From: Streptomyces sp. AJS327
Lineage (GTDB): Bacteria; Actinomycetota; Actinomycetes; Streptomycetales; Streptomycetaceae
Direction: 5' to 3'
Length of the DNA: 64,000 bases
NCBI RefSeq assembly: GCF_013450295.1
Contig: NZ_SKBR01000002.1
Coordinates: forward strand, 124,001 to 188,000
Shown: positions 32,842-41,137 of the stretch, piece after piece
Layout: every line of letters begins with the position of its first letter
Position numbering within the stretch: the first letter of the stretch is position 1
Program-made: the position numbers and the translations under genes
The notes under the pieces: generated by a model
What the model was told of the DNA's origin: nothing
Seen by the model: only the letters and a program-made list of their open reading frames with translations
Database searches by the model: none

Positions 32842-34347
32842 ATGACGAGCAGGTTCGACAGGCTGCGGCTCGGCGTGGCGCGCTGGGCCGCGCAGGTCGT
32901 CGCGGACAAGGGCGAGCCGGACGAGCCAGCGGGGCCCAAGGGGGCGGAGGGCGCGGGCGGTTTCGACGATCCGTCGAACGCCGCCGCCGGGGTCGGCGCC
33001 GCGGGAGTCGGTGACCGGGACGCCCGGGCCGCCGCGGACGCCGTACCGGCACCACCGAGCTACGCTCCCGCGGTGGTCGCCAAACCGGAGCCCGCCGCCG
33101 CCGTCCCCTGGGGGGTGCGGGTGGCGGCTGAGGCGGGGTGGCGGCTGCTGGTGCTGGCCGGGGTGATCTACGTGCTGATGAAGGTGGTCAGCGCGATAAG
33201 CCTGCTGATCATGGCCTTCGCGGCCGGACTGCTGATCACCGCGCTGCTCCAGCCGACCGTGGCCCGGCTGCGGCGGATCGGCCTCGGCAGGGGACTCGCC
33301 ACCGCGATCACCTTCATCACCGGCTTCGTGGTGATGGGTCTGGTGGGCTGGTTCGTGGTGTGGCAGGTCATGGAGAACCTGGACACCCTCACCGGCCGTG
33401 TGCAGGACGGTATCGAGGAGCTGAAGAGCTGGGCCGTCAACGGCCCCTTCCACGTCTCCGAGGAGCAGATCAACGACGTCGCCAACAACCTGAGCAACTG
33501 GCTGGGCGACAACAGCAAGGAGATCACCTCCGCCGGGATCGAGGGCGTGACCGTCCTCTTCGAGTTCCTCTCCGGAATGCTGCTGGCGATGTTCGTCACG
33601 CTGTTCCTGCTCTACGACGGCCGCCGGATCTGGGACTGGACGCTGAAGTTCGTCCCGGCGGCCGCGCGGGAGGGCGTGGCGGGCGCCGGGCCGAGGGCCT
33701 GGCAGACGCTCACCGGCTATGTGCGCGGCACCGTGATAGTGGCCCTGATCGACGCGGTCTTCATCGGTGTCGGCATCCATCTGCTCGACGTGCCGATGGC
33801 GGTGCCGCTCGCGGTGTTCATCTTCCTCTTCGCGTTCATCCCGATCGTCGGCGCCGTGATGTCCGGAGCGCTCGCCGTGGTGGTCGCGCTGGTCACCAAC
33901 GACTTCGTCACCTCGATGCTGGTGCTGGCCGTCGTGCTGGCCGTGCAGCAGATCGAGAGCCACATCCTCCAGCCGTTCATCCTGGGGCGGCTGGTGCGTG
34001 TGCACCCGCTGGCCGTGGTGCTCGCCGTCACCGGCGGCAGCCTGATCGCCGGGATCGCGGGCGCGGTCGTGGCGGTGCCCCTGGTGGCGGTCGTCAACTC
34101 GGTGGTCGGCTACCTGCGTTCGTACGCGGCGGAGAGCGCGGCCGCCGCGGTGGCCGCCGCTGGCGTGCCACGGGGAGCGACCCCGGTCCCGGTCGGGGCC
34201 GGGACGGGTGGGGGGGCGCCGGTGGCGGCGTCGTCCCCGACCGAGCCCGCGGCGCCCGCGGCCCCGGCCCCCTCGGACGGCCCGGCCTCCGGTGCTCCGG
34301 AGACGCCCGGAGCCACCGGAGCGGGAGACCGGGAGAGCGGAGGCTGA
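32842..34347 (+). CDS. AI-2E family transporter (PerM-like membrane protein)
   Basis: The 501-residue product has about 90 variable N-terminal residues, then the eight-segment AI-2E/PerM core: LLIMAFAAGLLITALLQPTV, a large outside loop, FVTLFLLYDGRRIW, FLFAFIPIVGAVMSG, VQQIESHILQPFILGR and a C-terminal Ala/Pro/Gly-rich tail. The family includes autoinducer-2 exporters and Na+/H+ antiporters, so the substrate is open. GGAGGACGTGGA lies before the ATG. M. tuberculosis Rv1101c is the positional counterpart. Confidence 0.9.
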   Translation: MTSRFDRLRLGVARWAAQVVADKGEPDEPAGPKGAEGAGGFDDPSNAAAGVGAAGVGDRDARAAADAVPAPPSYAPAVVAKPEPAAAVPWGVRVAAEAGWRLLVLAGVIYVLMKVVSAISLLIMAFAAGLLITALLQPTVARLRRIGLGRGLATAITFITGFVVMGLVGWFVVWQVMENLDTLTGRVQDGIEELKSWAVNGPFHVSEEQINDVANNLSNWLGDNSKEITSAGIEGVTVLFEFLSGMLLAMFVTLFLLYDGRRIWDWTLKFVPAAAREGVAGAGPRAWQTLTGYVRGTVIVALIDAVFIGVGIHLLDVPMAVPLAVFIFLFAFIPIVGAVMSGALAVVVALVTNDFVTSMLVLAVVLAVQQIESHILQPFILGRLVRVHPLAVVLAVTGGSLIAGIAGAVVAVPLVAVVNSVVGYLRSYAAESAAAAVAAAGVPRGATPVPVGAGTGGGAPVAASSPTEPAAPAAPAPSDGPASGAPETPGATGAGDRESGG

Positions 34348-34384
34348 CGCCACCCCCTCGCCTCAAGCCCTCGCGTGTGCTTCT

Positions 34385-34423
34385 CCCTCGGGCCGTCCGG
34401 TACCCACACCGAGCGGCCGAGGG
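34385..34423. terminator. Bulged hairpin between convergent genes
   Basis: CCCTCGG-G-CCG (34385-34395) pairs with CGGCCGAGGG (34414-34423) with one bulged base; it lies between stops at 34347 and 34438. Confidence 0.5.
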
Positions 34424-34437
34424 CCGTTCCGGGCGGG

Positions 34438-36276
34438 TCAGTACGGGGCCTCGCGGTTGTCCATGAACCGCTTCAGCCGCCGGGTGTCGCTCTCCCGCCA
34501 GCCGTCCGGCGGGAGGACGGAGGTCCACGCCTCGACCGAGCCGTTGCCGTACCGGTGGCCGTGCGGCGCGTGCACCCCGTAGGAGACGGCCATGTCGACG
34601 GTGGTCTGCCAGAAGGTGATGAGCGGGAACCACCGCACACCGGAGGTGATGTCCGGGCCACGGGGGCCGGACAGCCACTCCGGGCGCTCGAAGGCCAGGC
34701 TCCACGACCACCAGACGATCGCGTCCGAGGCGTTCTGGAGATAGGCCACGCGCGGGTGTTCCCAGGCGGCCGGGGGACGGTCGAAGTCCCGGTCGGGCCA
34801 CTGCGCGAACCGGAAGTTGCGCCCCTCCCGGTACCGCGGGCGCCACACCGGGCTGCCGGGATCGCGGGCGGCGGTGAGCCGTTCGCGGATCGGTGAGAAG
34901 TTCGGGGAGCCCGCCAGGAAGGCGCCGTCCACCTTGGACAGCAGGTCGGCGGGGCCGTCGAAGGCCGCCTCGATGCCGTAGGCGCCCAGACTCTCGCCGA
35001 ACACCACCAACTTCGGGCGCTCCCGGGGTGGTTCCTGGAGCCAGCGCTCGCGTACCGCCTTGACCAGGGCGCGGTTGGCCCGGCCCGCCTGCTCCTTGTC
35101 GACCAGGAAGGAGACCCAGCTGGGCAGGTACGAGTACTGCACCGCGACGATGGCGGTGTCCCCGCCGTACAGGTACTCCAGCGGTTCGGCGTCCGTGGAG
35201 TTGACCCAGCCCATGCCGGTGGTGCCCGCGATGGCCAGGACCTCGCGGTCGAAGGCGCCGGTCCGCTCCAGCTCCCGGACGGCCAGCCGGGCCCGGGCGG
35301 TGAACCCGTCGGCGCTCTGCTCCCCGACGTAGACGCGGACCGGATCGCGCGCGGGTTTGCGGGTGACGGAGGCGATCTGCCGGGCGGTCAGCCCGGAACC
35401 GGCGAAGTTCCGTCCCTCGTACCCCAGGTCGTCCCACTTGACCAGGGAGTGCGGGCTGCCCGACACGTAGCGGGAACCGGGCTGCGTGACGCCGTCCTTG
35501 GTGCCGCGGTTGGTGCTCTCCGCGACCCGGGCCACCACGTCCACGATGCCCCGGTCGAAGAGGACGTCCCGGGTGCCGACCGCGACCACGGTGGCGCTGA
35601 TCAGCACGCCCGCGACGATGGCGGCCGGACGGGGCAGCAACCGGCCGAGTCCGCTGATGAGTTCCCGGGTGGCGAGCCGCACCGCCCGCGCCAGCAGCAG
35701 GAGGAGACAGCCGACGCCCAGGGCGATCAGCGTGATCATCAGGGAGTGCCAGGTCAGGGTCTCCGGCATGTCCTGGAGGCGACGGAGTTCCCGTTGGGCG
35801 TCCGCGCTCCAGGACAGCGCGGTGATGGTGAGCCCGGTGCTCAGCACGTAGTACGCCTGCCAGCCGCGGGCCCGCCAGCGCTCCCCGGGACGCGGCCACG
35901 GCGCGTGGCGCCGCCAGAGCCCGCCGAGCGTGAGCCGCAGCAGCCAGCCCACCAGCGCCCCGACGCCGTACCCCATGGCCGCCGTGATCCCGCCCATCAC
36001 GCCCTGGAGTGCCCAGGGGCGCGGGACCAGCGAGGGGGTGAGGGAGAGCAGGAAGAAGAGGGTGCCGACGCAGGTCGCGGCGAGCGCGGGCCACCGCCGG
36101 ACGACGCGGCGCTCGTCCGGCGGGTCCCAGTACGGCCGCCGGACGAGCGCGAGTGTCCGGCGGAGGGCGCGGCCCGGCCGCGTGTCCGGTATGTGACCGG
36201 TTGGCGCGCCGGTGCTCGGCCCGGCCGCCTCCCCGGTCCGGGGTGCGGTCTCCGACGCCCCGGCCGGTACCTGCAT
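34438..36276 (-). CDS. Membrane alpha/beta-hydrolase (Abhydrolase_9 type)
   Basis: The 612-residue product has about five N-terminal membrane segments (residues about 65-200, the Abhydrolase_9_N-like part). A large hydrolase domain follows with the nucleophile elbow GESLG in KLVVFGESLGAYGIEAAF. TGMGWVNSTDAEPLEYLYGGDTAIVAVQ is split across the domain and is typical of the family, common in actinobacteria. It probably hydrolyses a membrane-associated ester, but no substrate is known to me. ATG 36276 follows GGGAGCG. It faces a divergent SPFH gene. Confidence 0.85.
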   Translation of the reverse strand: MQVPAGASETAPRTGEAAGPSTGAPTGHIPDTRPGRALRRTLALVRRPYWDPPDERRVVRRWPALAATCVGTLFFLLSLTPSLVPRPWALQGVMGGITAAMGYGVGALVGWLLRLTLGGLWRRHAPWPRPGERWRARGWQAYYVLSTGLTITALSWSADAQRELRRLQDMPETLTWHSLMITLIALGVGCLLLLLARAVRLATRELISGLGRLLPRPAAIVAGVLISATVVAVGTRDVLFDRGIVDVVARVAESTNRGTKDGVTQPGSRYVSGSPHSLVKWDDLGYEGRNFAGSGLTARQIASVTRKPARDPVRVYVGEQSADGFTARARLAVRELERTGAFDREVLAIAGTTGMGWVNSTDAEPLEYLYGGDTAIVAVQYSYLPSWVSFLVDKEQAGRANRALVKAVRERWLQEPPRERPKLVVFGESLGAYGIEAAFDGPADLLSKVDGAFLAGSPNFSPIRERLTAARDPGSPVWRPRYREGRNFRFAQWPDRDFDRPPAAWEHPRVAYLQNASDAIVWWSWSLAFERPEWLSGPRGPDITSGVRWFPLITFWQTTVDMAVSYGVHAPHGHRYGNGSVEAWTSVLPPDGWRESDTRRLKRFMDNREAPY

Positions 36277-36738
36277 CTGTGCGCTCCCGCTCGTTCCGGT
36301 GTCGTGGCGGCCCGGTGGGCGGCCGGTGAGGTGGTGCCCGCGCCGTCCCGCGAGCGGTGGTCCCGACCGCTGGACGAGGGCGCCGGAAAGGGGGACGCAG
36401 CCCGCGCGGCAGGGGTTGACCGGGGGTTTCTCCGTGGTGGGCGGAGCGTGAGCGCGCCGGGCGCACGCCGTCGGGCACCGGTTCTCCGGGCGCCGACGAG
36501 GGGCGGACGGGTGGGGGACTGGGCGCGGGGCGGGGGTGGGCGGCTGGCCAGGATCGCGTCCAGACGTTAAAGTGTTATCACTTTGCTAGACGCATGCCAT
36601 CACTCAAGGGCGCGGCGCCAGCTGGCGCGTGCACGGGGGGCATCGCCTGGCACAGCACGGGGACACGGCCGGCCGCGCTCCGCAGGTTCCGCGCGGCCAG
36701 CGACCGTCCCCGCCGACCACTGAGAGATGGGGAACCAG
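36277..36738. other. Divergent promoter gap upstream of the SPFH gene
   Basis: No gene is convincing. Two palindromes lie in it: AAAGTG-TTAT-CACTTT at 36569-36584, in a locally AT-rich patch, and GCGCCAGCTGGCGC at 36615-36628. Both lie between the hydrolase start and the SPFH start. Confidence 0.55.
36569..36584 (+). promoter_or_regulatory. Operator-like palindrome AAAGTG-N4-CACTTT
   Basis: Perfect six-base half sites around TTAT, within the most AT-rich stretch of the gap and 155 bases upstream of the SPFH start. A ribbon-helix-helix protein encoded in the same operon is a candidate binder. Confidence 0.55.
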
Positions 36739-37755
36739 ATGCCCGACAACCACTCCGCGCCCGCCCCGGTCCCGGCAGCGACGGTTTCGCACCCGGGGGA
36801 GGGCGGACCCGGCGATACGCCGGACCTCGCCGCGATGCCGCAGCCCGAGGTGGAGGAGACCGCCGCCGCCAACGTCAGCGGGGCGCTCGGCCTGCTGCTC
36901 TCGCTGCTGGGGGTGCTCGTCGGAGCGGCCGCCATCGTGGGCGGCGGGGCGGTGCTGGGCGGGGAGTCGCTGCTCGGCATGAGCGCGCCCGGCGCGGGAG
37001 CGGCGCTCCTCGTCCTGGGCATCCTGACGCTGATCGGCTCGGTCTTCGCGATGTCCGGGCTGAACATGGTGGCACCGGGTGAGGCACGGGTCGTCCAGCT
37101 CTTCGGCCGGTACACCGGCACCATCCGGACGGACGGGCTGCGCTGGGTCAACCCGCTGACGACCCGGAAGAAGATCTCCACCCGGGTGCGGAACCACGAG
37201 ACCGCCGTCCTCAAGGTCAACGACGCCTACGGCAACCCCGTCGAACTGGCCGCCGTGGTGGTCTGGCAGGTGCGGGACACCGCGCAGGCCACCTTCTCGG
37301 TGGACGACTTCGTCGAGTTCGTCTCCACCCAGACCGAGGCCGCCGTCCGGCACATCGCCATCGAGTACCCCTACGACGCGCAGGACGAGGGTGAACTCTC
37401 CCTCCGGGGCAACGCCGAGGAGATCACCGAGAAGCTGGCGGTCGAGCTGACCGCGCGGGTCCGGGCGGCGGGTGTGCGGATCATCGAGTCACGCTTCAGC
37501 CACCTCGCCTATGCTCCGGAGATCGCGTCCGCGATGCTCCAGCGGCAGCAGGCGGGCGCCGTCGTCGCCGCGCGGGAGAAGATCGTCGAAGGGGCCTGTG
37601 GAATGGTGGAGGACGCCGTCTCCCGGATCACCGAGCAGAACTTCGTGGAACTGGACGAGGAGCGCAAGGCGGCGATGGTCAGCAACCTGCTCGTGGTGCT
37701 CTGCGGGGACCGCACCCCGCACCCGATCGTCAACGCGGGCTCCCTCTACCAGTAA
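36739..37755 (+). CDS. SPFH/Band 7 (stomatin/prohibitin-like) membrane protein
   Basis: The 338-residue product has a disordered N-terminus, two membrane segments (about residues 46-110) and an SPFH domain: [51 protein letters not shown], and an amphipathic C-terminal helix with [20 protein letters not shown]. Such proteins scaffold membrane microdomains. ATG 36739 has GGGGA upstream; the ATG at 36727 has no spacing for one. The next gene is 11 bases downstream and surely co-transcribed. Confidence 0.9.
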   Translation: MPDNHSAPAPVPAATVSHPGEGGPGDTPDLAAMPQPEVEETAAANVSGALGLLLSLLGVLVGAAAIVGGGAVLGGESLLGMSAPGAGAALLVLGILTLIGSVFAMSGLNMVAPGEARVVQLFGRYTGTIRTDGLRWVNPLTTRKKISTRVRNHETAVLKVNDAYGNPVELAAVVVWQVRDTAQATFSVDDFVEFVSTQTEAAVRHIAIEYPYDAQDEGELSLRGNAEEITEKLAVELTARVRAAGVRIIESRFSHLAYAPEIASAMLQRQQAGAVVAAREKIVEGACGMVEDAVSRITEQNFVELDEERKAAMVSNLLVVLCGDRTPHPIVNAGSLYQ

Positions 37756-37766
37756 CGGACGGATCA

Positions 37767-38132
37767 GTGACCGACCCGCCCGAGCCCGGAACCCCCGGAA
37801 GCGGTGCACCGGGAACACCGGACGACGGTCCCAGCGTCACCGGACCCTCCCCCGAAGCCGCCCCCGACCGGGCGGAGGCGGTGGAGGGCACGGCCGCGCG
37901 TCCACGGTCCCGCGCCACCCCGGCCCGCCGGAAGCAGGTGCTGCTGCGCCTCGACCCGGTGATGTACGAGGCGCTGGCCCGCTGGGCGGCCGACGAACTG
38001 CGGTCCACCAACGCGCAGATCGACTTCCTGCTCCGCCGCGCGCTGCGGGACGCCGGACGGCTGCCGGACGACGCCCGTCCGCATCCGCGCCGGGGCCGCC
38101 CACCCCGCGAGCAGCCACCACCCGCCGACTGA
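37767..38132 (+). CDS. Small ribbon-helix-helix (Arc/HicB-type) DNA-binding protein
   Basis: The 121-residue product has a Pro/Gly-rich first half and one folded segment from about residue 55: [44 protein letters not shown]. This is a ribbon-helix-helix motif: a beta strand with alternating residues, then two helices, the second beginning STNAQI. RHH dimers bind short palindromes. Its gene follows the SPFH gene by 11 bases, and the palindrome at 36569-36584 may be its autoregulatory site. GTG 37767 is the only reasonable start. Confidence 0.8.
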   Translation: MTDPPEPGTPGSGAPGTPDDGPSVTGPSPEAAPDRAEAVEGTAARPRSRATPARRKQVLLRLDPVMYEALARWAADELRSTNAQIDFLLRRALRDAGRLPDDARPHPRRGRPPREQPPPAD

Positions 38133-38168
38133 CCGCCTGGCCGGGGAGCGGGACGGCGGGGCGCGGGC

Positions 38169-39155
38169 TCAGTCGACGAGGCGGACCGGCAGGTCCCCGA
38201 GGGCGGAGCGGAGGGAGTCCGCGAAGAGGACGAACTCCTCCTCCCGTGCCGCGCCCGCGCGCATCGCCAGGCCGATCCGCCGGGCGGGCGCCGGATCGGC
38301 GAAGCGGCTGGTGGCCAGTGCCTCGTTGCGGGCGGTCTCCACACGCAGCGCGGTCCGCGGAAGCAGCGTGACGCCCAGCCCGCCCGCGACCAGCTGAACG
38401 AGGGTGGACAGCCCGGCGGCGGTGGTGGAGACCGGCGCGTCGCCTGACCGGGCTCCGTGGGCGACGCCCGCCTCCCGGCAGATGTCCAGGGTGTGGTCGC
38501 GCATGCAGTGGCCCTCGTCCAGCAGGAGCAGGTCGAGCTCCCGGAGGGCGGACCGGGGGAGACCCGTCCGACCGGCGCAGGGGTGCGACTCCGGGGTGAC
38601 CAGGACGAAGTCCTCGTCGAACAGCGGCAGTTCGCGCAGCCCCGGCGCCCCCGTCGGGAGCGCGAGCAGCAGCAGGTCGAGTCGTCCGCGTGCCAGGCCG
38701 TCCAGCAGGGAGGCCGTCTGCTCCTCGTGGACCCGCAGGTCCAGCCGCGGATAGCGGTCACGCACCAGGCCGAGCACCGTGGGCAGCAGGTACGGGGCCA
38801 CGGTGGGGATCACACCCAGCCGCAGGGGACCGGTGAACGGGACCCGGGCGGCTTCGGCCTCCTCCAGCAGTTCGCCCACCGCGTTCAGCACCTCGCGGGC
38901 GCGGGCCGCCATCCGCTCCCCGGCTGGGGAGAGCAGCACCTTGCGCGTGGTCCGCTCCAGCAGCCGCACGCCCAGCGCCTCCTCCAGCGAGGCGACGGCG
39001 CCGGAGAGCGCGGGCTGGCTCATGCCGATCGCGCTGGCGGCCTCGCGGAAGTGCAGATGATCGGCGACTGCGGCGAAGGCGCGCAGCTGGGCGAGGCTCG
39101 GCGTCTTCGCCTTCCCGCCTCGCTGCGCGGGCAGCGTGGGGGTGGAGCGCGTCAT
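38169..39155 (-). CDS. oxyR: OxyR-type LysR regulator of peroxide stress
   Basis: The 328-residue product has an N-terminal LysR helix-turn-helix (SLAQLRAFAAVADHLHFREAASAIGMSQPALS split over residues 20-51) and a substrate-like domain. Two cysteines fit the OxyR redox switch: Cys217 in LLDEGHCMRDH and Cys226 in TLDICREAG, nine apart as in E. coli C199/C208. Oxidation to a disulphide would alter DNA binding. It diverges from ahpCD, its classic target. GGGGAG precedes the ATG. Confidence 0.95.
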   Translation of the reverse strand: MTRSTPTLPAQRGGKAKTPSLAQLRAFAAVADHLHFREAASAIGMSQPALSGAVASLEEALGVRLLERTTRKVLLSPAGERMAARAREVLNAVGELLEEAEAARVPFTGPLRLGVIPTVAPYLLPTVLGLVRDRYPRLDLRVHEEQTASLLDGLARGRLDLLLLALPTGAPGLRELPLFDEDFVLVTPESHPCAGRTGLPRSALRELDLLLLDEGHCMRDHTLDICREAGVAHGARSGDAPVSTTAAGLSTLVQLVAGGLGVTLLPRTALRVETARNEALATSRFADPAPARRIGLAMRAGAAREEEFVLFADSLRSALGDLPVRLVD

Positions 39156-39321
39156 GGACGGGACTCCCCGGAGGCGGACGGCGAGCGCGGCGCCGAGGCG
39201 GCCACCGGACGTGCGGCCGCGAGGGCCCGGGGGCGCGGCGGCGAGGGCGCGCGGACGGTTCCGATCCGCACCGCGACCACCTCCGCTCCCGTTCCCGATA
39301 CCGCCACTGATACCGACATGC

Positions 39322-39360
39322 GATCAATCGCGGCAAGTTTATCCTCTCGGCCGATTGATC
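39322..39360. promoter_or_regulatory. Inverted repeat GATCAATCG / CGATTGATC, candidate OxyR site
   Basis: The nine-base arms (39322-39330 and 39352-39360) are perfectly complementary around 21 bases. The spacer contains AAGTTTATCC, so it probably overlaps the oxyR promoter. Confidence 0.55.
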
Positions 39361-39410
39361 CCCCGGCCGGTCCTGGCTCCCCGCCCCCGCGCTGTCCCGG
39401 CCTGCCGCGC

Positions 39411-39470
39411 CCCAGTCCCCGCTGTCCCAGTCCCCGCTGTCCCCGTCCCCGCCGTCCCCGTCCCGCTCCG
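39411..39470. repeat. 15-bp tandem repeat, four copies, in the oxyR-ahpC gap
   Basis: CCCAGTCCCCGCTGT occurs twice exactly (39411-39425, 39426-39440), followed by CCCCGTCCCCGCCGT and a more diverged fourth copy to 39470. Confidence 0.75.
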
Positions 39471-39786
39471 GGGCCGGGTCCCCGGGTGCCGTCCGGGGTG
39501 TGACCTGCCCGTCGTCCCGTCGGGGCCGTAGGACGGTCCGGATGGCCGGGGGAGGTCCCGGGGTGCGGTACGGCGCTGGTGCGGGCGGGGCGGCGGGGGT
39601 TACCGTGCGCGGAGCGCCGTGGCCGGGTGGTGAGGTCCCAACGGCCGGGCGGCCAGGGCCGGATGACCGGTGGCGGGCCGGGCGCGGACGGTGGTGGCGG
39701 GGCCGCTGGGAGGGGACGACGAGGTGAGGGCGGGCCGGGACTGATAGGGGAAGGCGATCAGCCGCTCCGTATCCGGCTATTTCCGC

Positions 39787-39797
39787 GATCAATGATC
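39787..39797. promoter_or_regulatory. Palindrome GATCA-A-TGATC near ahpC, candidate OxyR site
   Basis: Perfect five-base half sites around one base, 78 bases before the ahpC start. It shares GATCAAT with the oxyR-proximal repeat. Confidence 0.5.
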
Positions 39798-39874
39798 TCT
39801 GTGGCACTGTGGGGATCGTCCAACCCTCAGGAACCCTCCCGCACGGAGGCGTTCCGTCCTGCAAGGAGTGCGCG

Positions 39875-40429
39875 TTGCTCACTGTCGGTGACAAGTTCCC
39901 CGAGTTCGAACTGACCGCCTGTGTCTCCCTGGAGAAGGGCAAGGAGTTCGAGACGATCAACCACAAGACCTACGAAGGTAAGTGGAAGGTCATCTTCGCC
40001 TGGCCGAAGGACTTCACCTTCGTCTGCCCCACCGAGATCGCGGCCTTCGGGAAGCTGAACGACGAGTTCGCTGACCGCGACGCCCAGGTCCTCGGCTTCT
40101 CCGGCGACTCGGAGTTCGTCCACCACGCCTGGCGCCGGGACCACGACGACCTGCGCGACCTGCCCTTCCCGATGCTGGCCGACTCCAAGCACCAGCTGAT
40201 GCGGGACCTGGGCATCGAGGGCGCCGACGGCTTCGCCCAGCGCGCCGTCTTCATCGTGGACCAGAACAACGAGATCCAGTTCACCATGGTGACCGCCGGT
40301 TCGGTCGGCCGGAACCCGAAGGAGGTCCTCCGGGTCCTCGACGCGCTCCAGACCGACGAGCTGTGCCCCTGCAACTGGACCCAGGGCGAGGAGACCCTCG
40401 ACCCGGTCAAGCTGCTGGCCGGTGAGTGA
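39875..40429 (+). CDS. ahpC: Alkyl hydroperoxide reductase AhpC (2-Cys peroxiredoxin)
   Basis: The 184-residue product has the peroxidatic Cys51 in [14 protein letters not shown] and cysteines 164 and 166 in DELCPCNW for resolution, as in actinobacterial AhpC. It reduces peroxides and is recycled by AhpD. The start is a TTG at 39875: AAGGAG lies six bases upstream and similarity begins at [11 protein letters not shown]; the open frame back to 39809 has no ribosome site. It overlaps no other gene and is six bases ahead of ahpD. Confidence 0.96.
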   Translation: MLTVGDKFPEFELTACVSLEKGKEFETINHKTYEGKWKVIFAWPKDFTFVCPTEIAAFGKLNDEFADRDAQVLGFSGDSEFVHHAWRRDHDDLRDLPFPMLADSKHQLMRDLGIEGADGFAQRAVFIVDQNNEIQFTMVTAGSVGRNPKEVLRVLDALQTDELCPCNWTQGEETLDPVKLLAGE

Positions 40430-40434
40430 GCCCC

Positions 40435-40968
40435 ATGGCGCTCGATGACCTGAAGTCGGCCCTGCCCGACTACGCCAAGGACCTGAAGCTCAACCTGGGC
40501 TCCGTCATAGGCAACTCGGACCTCCCCAAGCAGCAGCTGTGGGGAACCGTGCTGGCCTGTGCCATCGCCTCCCGCTCCGGCATCGCGTTGCGCGCGCTGG
40601 AGCCCGAGGCGAAGGAGAACCTGAGCGACGAGGCGTACGGGGCGGCCAAGGCGGCCGCGGCCGTCATGGCGATGAACAACGTCTACTACCGCACCCGTCA
40701 TCTGCTCTCCGACCCCGAGTACGGCACGCTCCGCGCCGGGCTGCGGATGAACGTGATCGGTAACCCGGGTGTGGACAAGGCGGACTTCGAGCTGTGGTCG
40801 CTCGCCGTCTCCGCGATCAACGGCTGCGGGATGTGCCTGGACTCGCACGAGCAGGTGCTCCGCAAGGCGGGCGTCGACCGGGAGACCATCCAGGAGGCGT
40901 TCAAGATCGCCGCGGTGGTGCAGGCCGTCGGTACGACGTTGGAGGCCGAGGCCCAGCTCGCCGCCTGA
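40435..40968 (+). CDS. ahpD: Alkylhydroperoxidase AhpD
   Basis: The 177-residue product has the thioredoxin-like CxxC site: Cys131 and Cys134 in [12 protein letters not shown] with His138. The rest matches the all-helical AhpD fold ([20 protein letters not shown]). It reduces the AhpC disulphide. ATG 40435 fits family length; GTG 40426 is in frame but overlaps ahpC. The operon ends in a strong hairpin. Confidence 0.96.
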   Translation: MALDDLKSALPDYAKDLKLNLGSVIGNSDLPKQQLWGTVLACAIASRSGIALRALEPEAKENLSDEAYGAAKAAAAVMAMNNVYYRTRHLLSDPEYGTLRAGLRMNVIGNPGVDKADFELWSLAVSAINGCGMCLDSHEQVLRKAGVDRETIQEAFKIAAVVQAVGTTLEAEAQLAA

Positions 40969-41000
40969 CCCACGGGTCACCCCGGCGACCGGGATGCACG

Positions 41001-41030
41001 TGCCCCGGACGGAGGATTCCGTCCGGGGCA
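41001..41030 (+). terminator. Terminator of the ahpCD operon
   Basis: TGCCCCGGACGGA (41001-41013) pairs perfectly with TCCGTCCGGGGCA (41018-41030) across GGAT, 33 bases after the ahpD stop. Confidence 0.9.
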
Positions 41031-41137
41031 CGCGTGTGTTCAGGAACGGCACGGAGTGCGCGGGGTGTTCGGCCCCGCCGGGAAGGACACGCCGGTCCGC
41101 CCGTGCGCGCGTCCGTGGGCCGGTGCGGCCGGTCCCG

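Larger units (their letters stand above)
39156..39874. other. Divergent oxyR-ahpC gap with operator-like sites and tandem repeats
   Basis: No gene. It holds an inverted repeat next to oxyR (39322-39360), a palindrome next to ahpC (39787-39797), and a 15-bp tandem repeat (39411-39470). The remainder (about 39480-39780) is GC-rich without clear features. Confidence 0.6.

Noticed and set aside
34094..36478. A 794-codon minus-strand frame over the hydrolase
   Set aside because: Shifted frame of the Abhydrolase_9 gene, noise composition.
36594..37082. An ORF starting before the SPFH gene in another frame
   Set aside because: Arg/Gly-rich, overlaps the SPFH coding sequence; it would also cover the palindrome region without a ribosome site.
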